A stretch of 64,000 bases of DNA from Flavobacteriales bacterium (lineage in GTDB: Bacteria > Bacteroidota > Bacteroidia > Flavobacteriales_E > Vicingaceae). The position numbers and the translations under genes were made by a program. Location of the stretch: assembly GCA_026196775.1 (NCBI GenBank), contig JAPHUD010000029.1, positions 39,132 through 103,131 on the forward strand, read 5' to 3'. This document shows positions 62,370 through 64,000 of the stretch, in pieces (the stretch's first letter is position 1; each line of letters starts with the position of its first letter). The notes under the pieces were generated by a model. It saw only the letters and a list, made by a program, of their open reading frames with translations, did not search any database and was not told the DNA's origin.

Positions 62370-64000
62370 ATGAAAAAAATTTACTTAAGTTTATTGGCTT
62401 TATCTATAGGTGTGACTTCTTTCGGTCAAACCGGTATAGCAAAAAGTCATCCGCTAAAAGACAACCAAACGATTGGGAAATCAACACCTTCTCCAGTTGT
62501 TAGATCTAAAGGAGCTACATTATATTCATTTGATTTCAGTACGCCTAGTAATTGGACAATTGGAAACTTAGCATCAAACAATGATGATTGGGTTATTGGA
62601 ACAGGTGTTCCATCTGGTTCTTTTGCTATTAATGGAATTCAGTCTACAACAGCAGCTAATGGTTTTGCGTTGTACGATTCTGATTTAATGTGTTCAGGAA
62701 ATCAAAATGCTTATATTCAGTTAGCAAGTCCAATTAATTTATTAACTAATCCTAATGTTTCTATAGAATTTGAACAATATTATAGAAGATTTCAGGATTC
62801 TACTTTTGTTGAAGTAAGTAATAATGGAGGAACTACTTGGACAAGGTTTAGAGTTAACGATATTGCGGTTAATGATTTTGGAGGTGGTAGCTCAGCTGTC
62901 AATCCTCAAGTTGTTAATGTAAACATATCTTCTGTTGCAGGAGGGCAAGCTGCTGTATTATTTAGATTTAAATATGAAGGTGGTTGTGACTATGCTTGGA
63001 TGGTTGATGATGTGAAAATCATAGAAACGGATGATAATGATTTGGCTGCTAAGAATGATTTTTATGGTTTCAATACTATTCCTTATACAAGAGTGCCATC
63101 TAATCAAATTCAGCCTGTTGATTTTTCAATGGAAGTTGATAATGTTGGTGCAGCTACACAAACAGGTGTTTACTTAAATGTAGATGTGAATTCAGGAACA
63201 TTTGTTGGAACTAGTGCTACTACAAACATTGCTTCAGGAGCAAGTGATAGTTTATTTACTACTACACAATATACCCCTGCTGCTTCTCCAGGAGCTCATA
63301 ACATTACCATGAGTATATTGTCAGATTCAGTAGATGCATCTCCAGCAAATAATACAATCACTCCTCCTCCTTTTGAGGTTACTGCTGATATGTATGCAAT
63401 GGATGATTTTACTATTACAGGAAATGGAGGGGGAACTAGCCCAACTAATGAGGAAGAGTTTGAGGCAGGTAATTATTTTGAAATCACAACGAATACTATT
63501 GCAACAGGTATTGAAGTTGTTGTAGGTACGTTAACTCCAGCAGGAACAACTATTGATTTTGTGTTATATGAAGATGATGGAACTAATTTTGTTGAAATAG
63601 ATCGTTCTAATTTTTATACAACTACTACAGCTGATCAGGGAAATTCGGTAACTTTAGCTTTGCCTCAAACTCCTGCTGTAACTGCAGGTAAGTTTTATTT
63701 TGCTGCTGTACATGCATTTACTGAGTTTTATTATGGTGTAAGTGGTAGTTCTCCAGGTCAAAATACTGCTTCAGGTCCTGTTAGTTTAATTTTTTATGGT
63801 TCTATGACTAACCCTGTTACAAATGAGAATTTTTTCACAACAGCTACACCTATGGTTAGATTAATTGTTAATACTCCTATAAGTGTTAATGAATTAGATA
63901 ATAACACTTCATTCTCAGTATATCCTAATCCAAGTAATGGAGATTTCAACATTAGCTTAAACTCTCAAAATGCTGAAATGTTAACTTTAACTGTAAACAA
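62370..64000 (+). CDS. Secreted T9SS-type adhesin-like protein, truncated by window end
   Basis: The frame is open from ATG 62370 to the edge (543 codons). It begins with a signal peptide (YLSLLALSIGVTSFGQ), continues with a jellyroll-like domain (about 60-225; NNGGTTWTRFR, DYAWMVDDVKI, as in choice-of-anchor/MAM-like domains), a CARDB-like region (about 240-330), and enters FSVYPNPSNGDFNISL at the very end, which is the start of a T9SS sorting domain. A -7 box TAAATTTG lies at 62326-62333. The last 60-70 residues are missing. Confidence 0.85.
   Translation, partial: MKKIYLSLLALSIGVTSFGQTGIAKSHPLKDNQTIGKSTPSPVVRSKGATLYSFDFSTPSNWTIGNLASNNDDWVIGTGVPSGSFAINGIQSTTAANGFALYDSDLMCSGNQNAYIQLASPINLLTNPNVSIEFEQYYRRFQDSTFVEVSNNGGTTWTRFRVNDIAVNDFGGGSSAVNPQVVNVNISSVAGGQAAVLFRFKYEGGCDYAWMVDDVKIIETDDNDLAAKNDFYGFNTIPYTRVPSNQIQPVDFSMEVDNVGAATQTGVYLNVDVNSGTFVGTSATTNIASGASDSLFTTTQYTPAASPGAHNITMSILSDSVDASPANNTITPPPFEVTADMYAMDDFTITGNGGGTSPTNEEEFEAGNYFEITTNTIATGIEVVVGTLTPAGTTIDFVLYEDDGTNFVEIDRSNFYTTTTADQGNSVTLALPQTPAVTAGKFYFAAVHAFTEFYYGVSGSSPGQNTASGPVSLIFYGSMTNPVTNENFFTTATPMVRLIVNTPISVNELDNNTSFSVYPNPSNGDFNISLNSQNAEMLTLTVN

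Noticed and set aside
1..64000. tRNA or rRNA genes
   Set aside because: No cloverleaf-like sequence with TTCGANTCC arm or rRNA signature stretch was noticed.

Overview
The window is a chromosomal segment of an AT-rich Bacteroidota genome, most likely Flavobacteriales. The evidence is: promoters of the Bacteroidota type (TTG, a 17-24 nt spacer, then TAnnTTTG) in front of many genes; two proteins of the type IX secretion (T9SS) kind at the right end; a ribosomal protein THX gene; a bacterial geranylgeranylglyceryl-phosphate synthase; type II-C-like Cas1/Cas2; and many FSC/LSC/LAC-type lipoproteins. All product names come from reading motifs; no database search was possible.

Layout. 1-3666: truncated ahcY, a divergent phosphopantetheinyl transferase, GGGP synthase and a PIN-PhoH ATPase. 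3667-4790: repeat-rich insert with one orphan gene. 4794-12558: housekeeping genes (SirB1-like, uridine-phosphorylase family, THX, M32 carboxypeptidase, ATP-type PEP carboxykinase, S20, GAPDH). 12559-16140: nadB, whose 3' end carries a 1.7-kb insertion (CHAP amidase + VanW) bounded by a perfect 31-bp direct repeat. 16150-18934: alpha/beta hydrolase and a fused E1 alpha/beta dehydrogenase. 18935-21465: repeat-flanked accessory operon of two unrecognised genes plus a ComEC-like metallo-beta-lactamase-fold protein. 21621-32546 (all minus except a Nudix gene): symporter, lipoprotein, pyrE, a thioredoxin-like protein without its CxxC, coaD, and an oligopeptide-type ABC importer (permeases and binding protein, no ATPase). 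32941-49284 (plus): prmA, two very large secreted proteins (1489 and about 2268 aa), clpS, an M48 protease and two envelope proteins. 49285-51720: a GIY-YIG gene between two repeat copies, orphan cas1-cas2, and two predicted small RNA genes. 51721-64000: ACT-like protein, a disulfide-less flavoprotein reductase, tryptophan 2,3-dioxygenase, several small proteins, a feoAB-SprT iron operon with a putative operator and a previously uncounted 41-aa lipoprotein, an MlaE/MlaF-type ABC pair, and two T9SS-type proteins (the last truncated by the window end).

Most interesting points. (1) Three unrelated genes (nadB, prmA, the ACT-like gene) share a leader element with consensus AGTWRCAYSTGACC exactly 25-26 nt before the start codon, and in each the TGA closes a tiny reading frame. 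(2) The nadB-tail insertion has footprints of a recent, precise integration. (3) Cas1-Cas2 stand without cas9 or an array, next to two promoter-equipped structured RNAs. (4) The three-gene MBL operon is a candidate unrecognised system. (5) feoB has no ATG/GTG/TTG start and appears to start at a CTG overlapping the feoA stop. (6) Several genes (pyrE, the SirB1-like gene, GGGP synthase) have a -7 box so close to the ATG that they should be leaderless or nearly so.
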